This document shows positions 1-12,900 of a stretch of 64,000 bases of DNA, piece after piece. The notes below the pieces were generated by a model that saw only the letters and a program-made list of their open reading frames with translations, did not search any database and had not been told where the DNA came from. The first letter of the stretch is position 1. Each line of letters begins with the position of its first letter. A program made the translations under genes and the position numbers. Source of the stretch: Struthidea cinerea (Eukaryota; Chordata; Aves; Passeriformes; Corcoracidae); contig VZTI01005568.1 in NCBI GenBank assembly GCA_013397865.1, forward strand, positions 199,929 to 263,928, written 5' to 3'.

Positions 1-98
1 CAGTGTCGGTGGCAGTGGCGGTGTCAGTGGCGGTGACGGTGGCAGTGACAGTGGCGGTGGCGGTGACAGTGGCGGTAGCGGTGGCAGTGGCAGTGGGG
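1..98. repeat. GGTGGC/AGTGGC hexamer minisatellite
   Basis: The window opens inside a hexanucleotide array built from ggtggc, agtggc and ggtgac units, about 16 units with scattered substitutions. It has no recognisable coding role; the open frame across it (Val/Ala/Thr repeats) is a by-product of the repeat. Confidence 0.8.
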
Positions 99-403
99 GG
101 CTGGCGCGGAGGCAGCGCCGGCACAGCGAGGAAGTGCCCGGGAGATCCTATCGCATCCTATCGGCTGCGCGGGGGCGGCGGGGAAAGCACGGCACAGCCC
201 GGGGAGGGCTCACGGTGCCCCCAAACCTGGGTGCTGCTGGGGGGGAAGGGAGCTGACCCCACCCCCGTGCCAGGCTGGGGAGCACTGGATCCCAAGGCAC
301 CATCCTGGCCGTGCTGGGAGAACCTGCTGGGCTGTGCCGGCCTCGGGAGGGGCTCTCTGCAGGGCACCCAAATGCTGGAAAGGCGTTTCCACCTCTGGAC
401 ACA

Positions 404-650
404 GGATCACAGAATCCTGGAATGGTTCGGGTTGGAACAGAGCAGAAACCTCATCCTGTTCCACCTACCACTGTCCCAGGCTGCTCCAAGCCCCAATGTC
501 CAGCCTGGCCTTGGGCACTGCCAGGGATCCAGGGGCAGCCACAGCTGCTCTGGGCACCCTGTGCCAGGGCCTGCCCACCCTCACAGGGAGGAATTTCTCC
601 CTGAACCCGCCTATCCCTGCCCTCAGTTTCCATCGGGCTCTGAGGAATTT
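404..650 (-). mobile_element. CR1 LINE 3' fragment
   Basis: Starts with the inverted CR1 tail (atcacagaatcctggaatggttcgggttgg) and runs through the typical 'ccaggctgctccaagcccc' and 'gccacagctgctctgggcac' blocks, truncated in the 5' direction. Dead retrotransposon piece. Confidence 0.85.
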
Positions 651-1900
651 CTGAACAAACCGCAGAGAACCCCAAACACGATGGGGGTTGGAAAGCCGGG
701 GCAGGGTAGCTGCCCCAGAGGAAGGCGACAGCAGCTGAGATTCCTGAGCACGGGAAAGAGAAATCTGCGGGAAAGAGCCCGGTGTGAGCCCTGGCTCTGC
801 TCCCCTGCTGCCCGCGGGGCTCTGAGCTGCAGCTCGCAGTGCTCAGGAAGAGATAAGGGCACATCAGTTAAACGGCAGCGGAAGGTCGGGGGCCTGGGAA
901 ATGCAGGAACCGGCAGCTCCGAGGGGCTCTGACACCTGCCCTGGGGCAGCTCCGCATCCCACCGCACTGTGCCAGCTCCAGACGTGCTGCCCTGGCTCCA
1001 GATGTGCCACCTGGGCCCAGATGTGCCTGTCCTTGGGCACAGATGGGATGAGCTGGCTCCAGATGTGCACACTCACCGTGCTGCCCCAGCCCAGCCGTGC
1101 AGCCCTGGCCCCGCGCATTAAACACTCCCAGGACATCCCCAAACTAAAATTCCCACTGAAACCCTCGCAGTGCTGCTCGGGGTGTGGGTAACTGCACAAA
1201 CCCGCCCGGTCCTACAGCCATACAGGTTACATACATCACAGACGTTACATAACCTCACCACCCAGCCAGGTTTCACCCCGTGGTGCCGGCAGGCTCTTGC
1301 TCTCACCTCCACAAAAAATCCCCGTGGATCAGTCAAAACCCGGAGCAGGCAGAGCTTGCTGGCAGGGGGAGGCTCTGCCTCGCCCCGGGGGGGTGAATTC
1401 TGTTCCCCAACATTTCCTCCTGCGAGGCAGAGGCGGGAGCAGTGCGGGGTTTCCTGTGGTTGCAGTGTCTAATGAGGTTAACACTGTTTTTGAGGTTTAA
1501 CTCTTCAACCGACACGAAAAAGGAAGTCCCGGGGCTCTGCAGAGCCGGGGTTTGGGAGCAGCCGAGGGAGCCGGCGGGATGGAGAGAGCTGGAGCATCCC
1601 TGGAGCCTTGGACCTCCCAATCCTGCCTGTAACATCCCGGGATGAGCTGGGGACCAGCACAAGCAGAGGGGGTGATACTCAGTGCTGGTGAAAACAACCC
1701 CATTCCTTAAGGACTTCCCACTCCATGCCTCTGGGATCGGTAGGGAAATGTTCTTTCCCCGACAGCACCCGGGACTCTCCGCCGTGCTCCCGTCTCACAC
1801 CCAGCGGCGAGACCCATTCGGGATGGGTCCAGCTTTACCGGGGAGTCTCCAAATCCTGCCAGAACTTTAAGACGCCCCTTCCCCCGAGGCTGCTCCTCTG
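651..1900. other. Upstream intergenic DNA, no gene seen
   Basis: GC-rich spacer. A short degenerate 'ctccagatgtgccac' repeat lies at about 975-1070. Open frames here are short, overlap on both strands and match no family I know. I see no supported exon. Confidence 0.5.
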
Positions 1901-1925
1901 AGGGATGCCGGGTTTCCCCATGGAC

Positions 1926-2066
1926 TGACTCAGACTGGAAAGGAAACTCCGGTGCTCTATGTAGGTCAGCCCCACACTGCCCTCGCCGACGCTGCCGGTG
2001 CTCGGCAGCTCCGGCCACAGCAGCAGGAGGAGGCTCCCGGTGCCGCATGTCCTGAGGACCGTCGAG
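1926..2066 (+). promoter_or_regulatory. IL23R: Candidate IL23R promoter and 5' noncoding exon
   Basis: A consensus AP-1 site TGACTCA lies at 1926-1932 and a kappaB-like GGAAACTCC at 1942-1950. About 110 bp further on is a good splice donor, GAG|GTAAGC (GT at 2067-2068). The coding signal-peptide exon begins with a clear acceptor at 3845-3846, so an upstream noncoding exon must exist, and this is the best donor I see in the flank. The assignment rests on motif and position only; no TATA box is visible. Confidence 0.3.
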
Positions 2067-3439
2067 GTAAGCACCCCCTGCTTTTCCCAGCTTCCAGCCC
2101 CCCGCATTTAACCCCAAAATATCCCAGCTCCTGCTCCTCACCCGCTGCTCCGGTGTTTATCCGCTCCTGGTGCAGCCGCCGGTGGAGATCCCGCGTGGTT
2201 TGGGTTGGCACCATGGAGCAGCTTTTCCTTCTGTATTGAATTCACGTTTCTTTAGCCCTAATGCACGAGGAGAGTTTACCAGAGATGAGATCAAAGCCCA
2301 GCATCTCCAAACGGTCTCATTCTTTTGGCTCTGGAATTTACAAACGCCTCTAAATTGGAATAAAAACACGGATGTGATTCCCAGAGGAGGCAGAGCCTGC
2401 CATCCCTCGGAGAGCTGGGCAGATTCAGAGCTTTCAGCTCTTCTCATAGGACCTAAATTGCATTTTTTCATTTGCTCTGACTTGCAGAAGGTTCGTGGGC
2501 ACTTGGGAACCGACAGCTTCTCTTTGTAGGTCAGGTAATAGGGAGGCACTTGAAATTTGACTCACTCGTGATGAATACTTGAACAGCCCCAAAACCAAAC
2601 CAGGTCACCTCACCCCGCACGAGAAAACGCTGAAGCACTCGCTCTTGCTGGTGGCCTGGTTTGGGTTGAAAACCAGCATTTTGAAGCTTTTGCCGTGGAC
2701 TCTGGCCTCCCTCCAGGGGAAACTCGCCCTTCCTGACAGCAGGTATTGCATGGGGAAAGGAAATGATGGCGTGTGGGGCTTTGCTGGGTGTTCAGCCCCG
2801 GGCAGGTGAATGGGGGTGTCAGGGCTGGTTCAGGGCTGCTCTGTGCCCACCCCCCACCCCCGGATGGGCCTGTGGGGAGGCTGGAGTCACCCCAGCTTCC
2901 GGGGCTGGGGGGTGCCATGCTGGCTGCTTCCAGGAGGACGCTTGTCTTGGAAAAGAGGAATTTCCCCCCGGGAGCTGCATTTCCCTGCACCTCACCCGTC
3001 CGTGCCTCGGCTGCTGCAAAGCCCTCCCAGCCCCACAGCCCAAGTCCCACAAGGCTGGTGAGGCTGGGCTTCTATTCCTGGGTTGTGGGAATGCTTCCAA
3101 AGAGGCTGTGGAGGGAGGCAGAGGTAGCAGGGAGGAATTTAAGCAACTGTGGGATGCAGGCATGAGGGTGGCTGCTTGGGGACAGGTGGGAAGCCCTGGC
3201 CTGGGGTTTTGGGGCGGTATTAGGGCGTTCACTGCTGGGAAGAGCCTTTGCTCAGCCTGGGCAGGACCTGAGGGAGAGATGTTATGGGAGCAGGAAGTTT
3301 CTACCCCATAAAACCATGTCTGAGCACCCCCAGGGATGGAGACTGCGGGAGGAGCCCTCAGGGCAGCAGCCCCACCCTGGCCACCTTTAAAGGGCTTTTT
3401 CTTACGTTTAGCTGGGATTCCCTGATTTCCAGTGGGAGC

Positions 3440-3690
3440 CTGTCGCTGCCTGTCCTGTCCCTGGGCCACACCGGGAGGAGTTGGGCTCCCTCATCTTTCC
3501 TCCCCCCTCAGACACCCGTTCCCAAGGGTTTGCCCCCCTTGAGCCCCCTCCTCTCCAGGCTGAGCAGCTCTCCCAGCCCTTCCACACTTTCTCAGGCCCT
3601 CCTGACCCTCAGGCACCTCTGGTGGACTCATTCCAGAGTGTCCATGTCTCTCCTGATCCTGGGGGATCCCAGCCCCATGGCCAACACTCG
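3440..3690 (-). mobile_element. Old CR1 LINE fragment
   Basis: Diverged inverted CR1 interior: 'ctcctctccaggctgagcag', 'ctctcccagccc' and 'ggactcattccagagtgtcc' blocks in the usual order. Confidence 0.6.
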
Positions 3691-3846
3691 GGATGGGTCT
3701 GAGCAGAGGGGCAGCACCCCCTGCCCCGCCAAACCCATTTTCTCAAGGAAAGGCTGCTCAGGTTTTCTCCCCACCCCTCCCAGTCCTCCTGCCTGTGCTG
3801 GAGCTGGTTTCCAGGAGGATTTGCTCCAGCATTTTTTATCCCCCAG

Positions 3847-3941
3847 ACTATGCCACGCGTGGGCAGCGGCCGCAGGGCAGGCCATGGCGGGGTCCGGCAA
3901 GGCTTTGGTGCTCCACGTCCTGCTCTGCTGCCTGTGCCAAG
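3847..3941 (+). CDS. IL23R: IL23R first coding exon (signal peptide)
   Basis: Acceptor tttatcccccag at 3845-3846, donor AAG|GTGAGT. Coding from 3884 gives a short hydrophobic leader, MAGSGKALVLHVLLCCLCQ, ending in phase 1. An out-of-frame ATG at 3850 precedes the main start within the same exon. Confidence 0.85.
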
Positions 3942-6900
3942 GTGAGTGACCGTGGCAGGGCTCGGCACGGCCGCCTCGGTGACACCAGAGCGGTGCCCTG
4001 GGCCTGCAGGGGGTTTAGAGTGGGAATTGGGCAATCACCGAGCTGTGGGTTTTGGGGGGAGCATTGCAGGGATCCCATGCCCTGCAGCTCCTTCTCCTTC
4101 CCTCTCACATCCTTGGAACGGGGCCACATCCAGGCTCCCAGGGCTATTTTCAGGCTCCTTGCAGCCCCTGTGCAGCCGTGCCCTTTCCAGGAAGGCCAGA
4201 TGGAGCCTGATAGCGCCTGTGAGCCGGGGCTGCTGCAGAGCTTCATCTGATAGGGAAGGGCAGCGCCTCCGCCGCCCTAATCTCGGGGATCAGAGCTCTC
4301 GAGAGCGAAGGTTATTTCCCTGCAGTCATTTGAACATTAGAGCAATGCCTAAAATTGGTGAAACTGGCGAACCTGGCTGTTTCTGATGTGCCGGGATGAG
4401 TCACCGGGGGCCGGGGCGCTGCTGCAGGCGGGGGTTCAGCACGGAGCCACAGCCTGGCTTGGGCTTGGAGAGAGCTCGGGGCTCGTCCAGCCCTGGGCAG
4501 GGACACCTTCCGCTAGTCCAGGCTGCTCCCAATCCTATCCAGCCTGGCCTTGGACACTTCCAGGGATCCAGGGACAGCCCAGCTGCTCTGGGCACCCTGT
4601 GCCAGGGCCTCCCCACCCTCCCAGGGAACAATTTCTCCCCGGCATCACTCGTGAGCCCTGGTTTATCCCCATCCCGTGGGGTGCCAGGTGGCCGGGGCAG
4701 GGTGTAATCCCCTCGCTGCAGGCTCCAGCTGCAGAGCATCTCCCGGCCGAGCAGAGCAGCCCCCGGGCACCCCCTCCTCCCGCGGGACACCCCCCGAGCC
4801 CACCCGCTTTGGCGCAGGTGCTGCAACCATCGAGTGCAGGGGGCACGTCTGGATCGAGCCCGCGCCGGTGGTGCGGATGGGCTCCGACATCTCCATCACC
4901 TGCCTGTCCGCCCTGGGCTGCCCCTCGGCCCAGCTCCTCATCCTCCTCAACTACAGCCGCACTGAGGAGACGCCGCTGGCCCTGAACGGCAGCGCCGCGC
5001 GGCTCCGGCTGCGCGATTTCCGGATGCCCTTCGCGACCGTCACCTGCTTCTCCCGCTGTGCCAGCACCCGCAGGGACCGCCTGGTGTGCGGCGCCGAGGT
5101 CCGGGCCGGCTGTGAGTACCCCCGTGCCCCCCGCTCCGAGCGGCTGGGCTTTGGCTCCTCCCGGGGTGTCCGTGCCCTCACCCGGCCTGGCCCCCGCAGA
5201 CCCTCCGGACCCCCCCGGCAACCTGAGCTGCGCCATCGCCGAGGGCTCGGAGCGCCTGGAGTGCGCCTGGGATGCAGGACGGGACACCCACCTGCCCACC
5301 CGGCACCGCCTCCACCTGCGCAGGTGAGGCCCCGGGGCAGCGCGGCGGGGAGGGGGCGCGGGGGGTGGCAGCCCCGGGTGGCAGCCCCGGGTGACAGCCC
5401 CGGGTGGCAGCGGAGCTGCAGTGCCCCAGTTCCACTTCCTACAGCTCAGGCTTTGTCACCTCCTTTCCGAGAGCCACGCGTTCCCCCGCGGGGTGGGTTC
5501 TGCAGGTCGGAGCTCTGTCAGTGACCCGGCACACTTTCCATCGCGCCTGGCACATGGAAGCAGCAGTTTCCAGCTGCTGGGACTCTCTCCAAGCTAGAGA
5601 GAGGGTGAACCTAACGCTGCCCGAACCCCAAAATTGAAAGGCCGGCGTGAAGCTGAAGCTGAGGTGCTGGCTGCTGCGTGCCGTGCCACAGTCCCACCCT
5701 GGCATGCTCCCTGCCACCAGAGTCCCCATGGCACCAGCCTGGCATGCCACACCCCATCCCCGGATGCTCCCTGCCGCTGAACCCCCATGGCACCAGCCTG
5801 GCAGGCTTTCAGTTATCCTGACTCAATTTTCAAGACATTAAATCCCATCATATGGAGGCTTTGTGAAGAGAAGGGATAAAGCTCCTGCCTAAACTTGCTT
5901 GGGATCAAACTGAACCACACAGCCATGAAGGAAGGAGAAAGCTCCCTTCTCACCGGGAAAATACAAATCCCCGGCAGCAGTGTCAGAACAGAAGGGAATG
6001 ACTTTCCAGTTTGCTTTAGGGGTGACAGACTGGGTCTGGGGGTGGCCATGCCCTCGTCATGATCCGTGACACCTCAGGAGCCGGGGTGGCCGTGCCAGCA
6101 GGTGTGTGGTGCTGGGATGGGCACTGACGGGGCTGCCTTCTGCTTCCCAGAGTGGCGGACGATGGGGATGAGGAGGAGGAACAGACCTTCCCTGCAGACT
6201 CACCTGTGCCGCTGAGAGAGCTGCACAACGGGAGCCACTACTCGGTGTGGGTGCAGGCCAGCAACGCGCTGGGCACTGCCCGCTCGGCCCCTCGGCACCT
6301 CAGCCTGCAGGAGCTCGGTATGTCCGTCCGTCCGTCCGTCCGTCCGTGAGCAGCACGGCGTGCTGGGGCTGTGCACGGCCACCCACACCGCCCTGCAGTG
6401 TCACTTCAGGGACCCCCCTGAGCACAAGGACAGCCCTCACCCCACCCATTCCCGTCTCTCCCCACAGTGGTCCCCGCCCTGCCCGTGGTCATCGGCGCCG
6501 AGACGACGGAGACGTCCCCTCCCAGCACCACCACCCGCTGGAGGAGCCGGACACAGCTGCGGAACGTGCGCTGTGAGGAGAGGCACAGAGCCGCGGGCAC
6601 CCCGACGTGGCATGTGAGACTCCCGGGACCCCCCAAACCTCCCCCCACACGCACAGCCTGCCCCCGTTAAAGAGGTGCAAGTCCTGTTCCTGCTGGAGAC
6701 CCCCGTGGGCCATGGGAATGTTTGGGGTCATTCAAAACTCACCGCTGTTCTCCAGCGCTGGTGGGGAATGGGCACCCCTGGCCACAGGCAGCCCCCACTT
6801 TTGGGGGGCGCAGGAGAGCTGATACCACCTGAGAGAGGAGATGGCCTCGTGGGCAGGGCTATCTCAGCTTTTTAAGCAAAGGGACAGAATTCCAAATATT

Positions 6901-9900
6901 TCCAAACGTCCTGCTCAGCAAGGACAAGGCACAAAACCCTCTGGGATGCTCAGCGCACACCCCAGACAAAACTACACTGGGGCAGCTCCGCCTGAGTCCC
7001 TTTGGAAACATCCCTGGTGCTGGCAGCGGCTGAGCCCGGATCCCCGCTCCCACAGGAGCCCCCCAAAATCTCCGTGGTGGCAGAATCCCGGCGCGGCAGC
7101 AGGCTGGGGGCTCCGGCTGCGGCCCCCAGTGTGGCGCTGAGGGGACGGCGTGGGTCCTGCCCGTCCCTGCCCATGCGGACGAGGGGGGCGGTGAGCTCCC
7201 CTGTGCCAGGGGGTGGCGGTGGCGGTGGGGACGGCTGGGTCCCGCTCCCCCAGCGCGCCCTGCTTGCCTTGCAGGTGGAGCTGTGCGACAACGCGGCGCA
7301 GGAGGGCCCCCGCTGGCGGCACGAGCTGCAGAGCGACACCCGGTTCGTGTTCCAGGTCCGGTGCCGGCTCAGCACCGCCCGCAGCCCCTGGAGCGCCTGG
7401 AGCCCCCCCTTCCTCTACAGCACCCCCGAGGCAGGTGGGCTCAGCCTCGGTGCCCCCCGTGCGTGGCACTTGTCACAGCTGCCCGGGGTGCCCACCCCGG
7501 AGGGGTTTCGAAGCCCTGTGGACGTGGCACTTGGGGACGTGGGGCAGTGGTGGCCCTGGCAGTGCCGGGGGGTGGTTGGGCTCGGTGGTCTCAGAGGGCT
7601 TTTCCAGCCTAAAAAATTCCATGGTCTTTAGTGGCTCGCTTGCTCCCCTGGGTGGAAAAATCGCATCAGTCGCGGTGTCGCGATAAATCCCCGTCACCCT
7701 GAGCCAGCTCCCCCCATCCCTGCCAGCTTCGGAGCCCGGATGAGCCTGGGCACGGCCGGCTCAGCCACCCCGGGATGCCCAGGAGCGCTGCCCTCCCACC
7801 CCGGTGGCAGCGGGGAACCAGGGGATGTTCTCACCCCAAAAGGCAGCATCCTCCCGTGTTTTCCATCTGCGCTGTTTCCTCTCCCAGCCGCAGATCCCGC
7901 GGCCGGGAGGGGCTTCCCGGAGGGCTGCGGGTGTGCGGGAGCCCCGGGTCCGTTCCGGTGTCTCACCGTGTCCCCCCTCCTCCCGCAGCCCCCGCCGCCG
8001 CTCCCGGGGTGTGGAGGCGCCTGGGCCCGGCCCTGCCCAACGGCAGCCACGAGGTGACGGTCTTGATCAAGGTAAGCTGGTTTGGGGCAGCCTCCGAACT
8101 TTTTGGCTCTGCTGCTCCTCCCCGAGCAGCCGGAGGTGCCGCCCTCCCCGAGGAGAGGGGATGGGAGGAAAATGCCAGCCCGGCTTGGAGCCAAATCTCT
8201 CCATCCTCGTAAAATGTGTCACCCAGCCGAGGGGACAGCTGTCCTGACCGGGTGTCTCGGGGTCAGACCCCACAAACCTCTGTCCGTCTCGCCCCTCCCA
8301 GCCGCTGCCAGCCCGGGATGCCCGCGGGAGGATCCTGGGCTACGCCGTGTCCGCCGAGGGTGCCGAGGGAACGGGGACGCTCTGCCGCACCTCCGGCACC
8401 GAGTGCGCCGTCCTGGTGCCGCCGGGAGCCCGCGCCCTCCTCGTCACCGCTCACAACTCCAAAGGGGCTTCCAGCCCCGCCAGCATCCCCCTAAACCGGG
8501 ATGCGGGTCGGGAAGGTAGGATCCCACACGTGCCAGTTACAGGGACCGGATTTTATCCGGATGGCGGGGGAAAGGCTGGGATGTGCCAGGGGAAAGCCCC
8601 GGCAGAGCTCTGCCCGCCCCACCGAGGGAGCACAACGAGTCCAGCGTCCCCTGGTGACGCTCCACGGCTGCACATGGAATCATGGAGTTCTGGAACGGTT
8701 TGGGTTGAGGGAGATCTTAAAGCCCATCTCCTTTCATTGTGCCATGGGCAGGGACACCTCCCACTGTCCCAGGCTGCTCCAAGCCCCAATGTCCAGCCTC
8801 GCATCTCATTCCTTCATCTCCTAAGGCTGCAGCAACAACCTTAAAAATGAGTTTGCCCTGCCCATGTTGGCGGGCAAAGCAAAGGGTGCAAGGCTGCTCC
8901 TCTGCTCCCTGCCCCCCAAAACAGCGCCAGCAGCTCTGCCAGCCCCCGCCGTGAGCTGGGTCCTTGCAAACTGAAGAGGAAGGAAAGAAAAAATCCTTTT
9001 AAAATCCTTTCAGGACCACCTCATGCTCCATGTGCCCGGGGCTGTGGTTTTCCCCACAACCACACTTGCCTAGTTCTGAAAAATGTCTCTTTGAATGAGC
9101 AATGGGAGGGGAAAGTCCCATTCAAGCTGAGGACAAATACATGAGTAAAAAGAAACTGAAGAGAAATAAGGTGGAAAAAACTCTCTAAGCTCTCATGTTT
9201 ATCAGAACCGTGCACGTTTCTGGTAAGAAATGACAGGTGAAGATTTCAGGGACGTGACAGAGCTGATGATGTGTTTTTTGGGACTCACAGAGATCTGCAT
9301 CTGGCTGGACATGAGCACAGCTGGCCAGGAGGGCCCCAGGGCGGTGCCTGTCCCTGTGCTGGCACTGCTGGGGCTCCTCCAGTGCTGGGGACAGCTCCGG
9401 GATCACCACCCCAAGAAGGACATGGAGGGGCTGGAGCATGTCCAGGGAAAGGAACGGAGCTGGGAAGGGGCTGGAGAATTCCTGAGGGAGCTGGGAAAGG
9501 GGCTCAGCCTGGAGCAAAGGAGGCTCAGGGGGGACCTTGTGGCTCTGCACAACTCCCTGACAGGAGGGGGCAGCCGGGGGGGTCGGGCTCTGCTCCCAGG
9601 GAACAGGGACAGGAGGAGAGGGAACGGCCTCAGGCTGGGCCAGGGCAGGCTCAGGGTGGACATCAGGAAAATTTCCTGATGGAAAACTTTTCCAGCCCTG
9701 GCACAGCTGCCCAGGGCAGGGGGGAGTTCCATCCTTGGAGGGATTAAAAGCCGTGTTCATGTGGCACTTGGGGACATGGGGCAGTGGTGGCCTTGATCTT
9801 TAAGGTCTTTTCCAACCTAAATAATTCTATGAAATACAGATCAATACATAAAGATAGGTTTTTATGTATATTTTGTGCATTTATATATAAACCCACAACA

Positions 9901-12900
9901 TTCTATGATTTCCTGCTCACCCTTCAGCTCGTGAACACTTCCAGGAAAGCCACATTTTTCCTGGGCCTGGCTGACCCTTCCCAGCCCCCAAGGACCAGGC
10001 TGGGTGACAGCCCCCCTTTGCCTCTTTCTCCACAGAATTCCCAGCACCGGAGGCCGTGGAGGTGAAGCCTGAGAACCAGAGCAGGGTCCTGGTTCAGTGG
10101 CGGCCGCCCCAGCACAGCCAGAGCCCCCCGCTCTGGTTCATACTGGAGTGGGTCTCCAGCTCCCTGCAGCGCCAGGAGGAGCAGTACTTCTGGGAAAAAG
10201 TCCCACGCCAGGAAACACACACCTACATCCAAGGTAAGACATCCCGGGAATCCCTTTTCTGCTTGGGACAGCTCCTCAGGACATCATAAATCCGAATTAG
10301 ATCATAAATCCGAATTAGATCACAAAGGCAGCTTCATTTGAATTTGAGCCCCTGCCCACTTGTTTTTGGGGAGTGGGGCTCCGAAGAGCCCTGAGGGAAC
10401 AAGGAGGAGGGGAGGAATTGGAGATTTGAGGGCAGTCAGTGGGATTTGGGTCCCTGGGTGAAGATCACAGGGCGAGGAGGGCATGGAGACAATGAAAATG
10501 AAGTAGAAGTGAGCCGGCGGGCCAGGAACAGCACCAGACCCACAGAGGCCAATCCGTCTGCTTTCACCACTCAGCAGCAAGCCCCTGACCGAGCCTAGAG
10601 CCTTCACAGCAGATAGAACCACATTTCTGAAGGCAAACCCGGCTTTTCCCAGCAGAGGCGGCGGCGGGAGCTCCCCTCCGCGTGTCGCTGTACGCGGTGT
10701 ATCCCGGCGGGATCAGCGAGCCCAGCTCCAGCCGAGGTGAGCCCGCCCGGGGCAGAAGCTGCTGCTCCTCCCCGCAGCCTGCCAGGTTTGCGGGATTCCT
10801 CAGGTTTAGGAACAGGTTAAACCCTCCCCACGGAGCAGAGGGAAGCGGGGTGGGAAAACAGAGGGTTTAATCAATGTATTTGTGTAAACCCCGGCTCGAG
10901 CTGGTCTTTGCTCGCCCGCACGCACCTGAAGCGCCCAAGAACCACATTTGCCCTCACCAGATGCAGCAGCCGGGCCGCTGTCCCTTTCCGTGGCAGAAAG
11001 GGGAGGTTCCTGTTCGTTCCAGACAAACCAGAACACAGCGAACAGCTTTTCCAGAGAGCAGCTGGGCGGACACAGCCTGCCCTTCCTTACCTGGAGTGGG
11101 AATCACAGAACGGTTTGGAATTTGACAGCATCAGGCAGCTTCAGTGCTGGAAACGGTTTTAGGGAAGAGCACGAGCCAGCATGCAAAGGAACAGCATCAC
11201 CTCCATCACTTTGGGTGTCCCCGAGAGCTGGGCAGGTCCTCAGGGGGGCTGAGGCCAAGCCATGACACCGGAGCAGGGGTCTGACCTCCAGAGCTGCTCC
11301 AGCACAGCCCAAGCGGGGGCTGAGGGCCGGGGCTGGGCTTAATTAGAGCCCGCCTGGGCAGGGGTGGGCAGAGGGGCCAGGTGAGGCTGGGCAGGGCCAT
11401 CAAGGGCTGTCAGAGCCAGCTGTACCTGCGGGTGACACCTGAGGGGACACCTGAGGGTGCCCTCAGCTCCCTGCTCTGGTGCCACCTGCAGCTGCTCAGA
11501 GACTGCTCCTGGACAAAGCAGCTCCGTGGCTCTGCCTGGCCCCTCTCTGAGCTGGAGAAGGGCAGTTATTCCCAGGAAATGGAAGCAAAGCCCTCTGGCT
11601 GTCGGGTGTTCTCCTCCGGGCAGCAATGGCACCAAATGTTTGCCAAGGAAAAGAGATCCCGAGGGAATCGCTGAGCTTGGCCGGGATCAAAGCCGGCTGT
11701 TTTGGCAGAAAGAGGCTTCTTGCCACGGCAGGTCCTTCAGCTGCAGATCTTCCCTCACTGCACGGAAATGATCAGGAAATTCATTCCCGTGGGGTTCAGG
11801 CACTTTGGGATCACAGAATCCCGCAGTGGTTTGGGTTGGGAGGGACTCAAAGCCCACCCAGTGCCACCCCTGCCATGGCAGGGACACCTCCCACTGTCCC
11901 AGGCTGCTCCCAGCCCCAATGTCCAGCCTGGCCTTGGGCACTGCCAGGGATCTGGGGGCAGCCACAGCTGCTCTGGAAAACCTGTTAAACAACCTGGGAG
12001 TGCTCATGAAAAATGATGGAGCTCCCCAGGGGTTCTAAATTCCTGTTTTGGGTGCTGAGGGGAGGGACGTGCAGGGAGGATGTTTTGTAGCTGGGGACAG
12101 GTGCTGACCAGCATCTCATTTAATTGGATCTCTGAGAAATGGGACGTTGCGGAGAGCCCAGCCAGAGCTGGAGTTACTCATTACTTCAGGGAGCTTAATT
12201 TTTCTCATCACGCCATTATTTACTTTTCTAAAAAGATAAAACCAAACCAGGGCTTCTCTTCACCCCCTGTCCTCTAAATGAATTGCAGATGTTTCCCCCC
12301 TCTCTAAATGAATTACAGACTTTTCCCCCCTCTCTGTTCCAGTCCCTCCAGAGGAGCCGCTCCTGGGCAGCACCTACAGCGAGATGTCCCAGGGTAAGGA
12401 GGGCAGCTCTGCCTTGCTAAGCCAGGCTTTCTCCCGGCCAGAAGTGGGAGGTTTAACCCAAGCAGCACCTGGCAGTGGGAGTTGAGAGCTCCCGGACACT
12501 TTGGGGAGGTCAGAGCCAAAAAAAGGGACATTTTCACTCTCTCGTGACCCACGTGGAGGGAAGGCTGCGGTGCTCTCATGGGTGAGCAGCACCCACAGAA
12601 CTCAAGCTTTGAGTTCTGCTTTCTAAAGAGGTTAAAACACAGTGTCCAGTACAAGTGGGAGGTGCCAAAACCAGGAAAATGTAAAATCCACCTACACGAG
12701 AGACCGATTCCGCCCCGCAGCTGGAACCAGGGCCTTGCCTCAGCGTTCCCCACCCGCTGCTCTGCCCTTGGGGCTGCTCTGCTTTGCACATCCTCTGGTA
12801 AAGGTCACGCTGGGATCTGTTACAGCACTCAAACCAAAAGCAAAACCAGCATGAGCCGAGGAATTCACGTCAGCATTTCTGGCAGGTGAGGTAGGAAATG

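Noticed and set aside
9230..9747. 150-190-codon frames upstream of the IL23R exon at 10036
   Set aside because: They coincide with a sense CR1 3' portion, which does not encode protein at this end.
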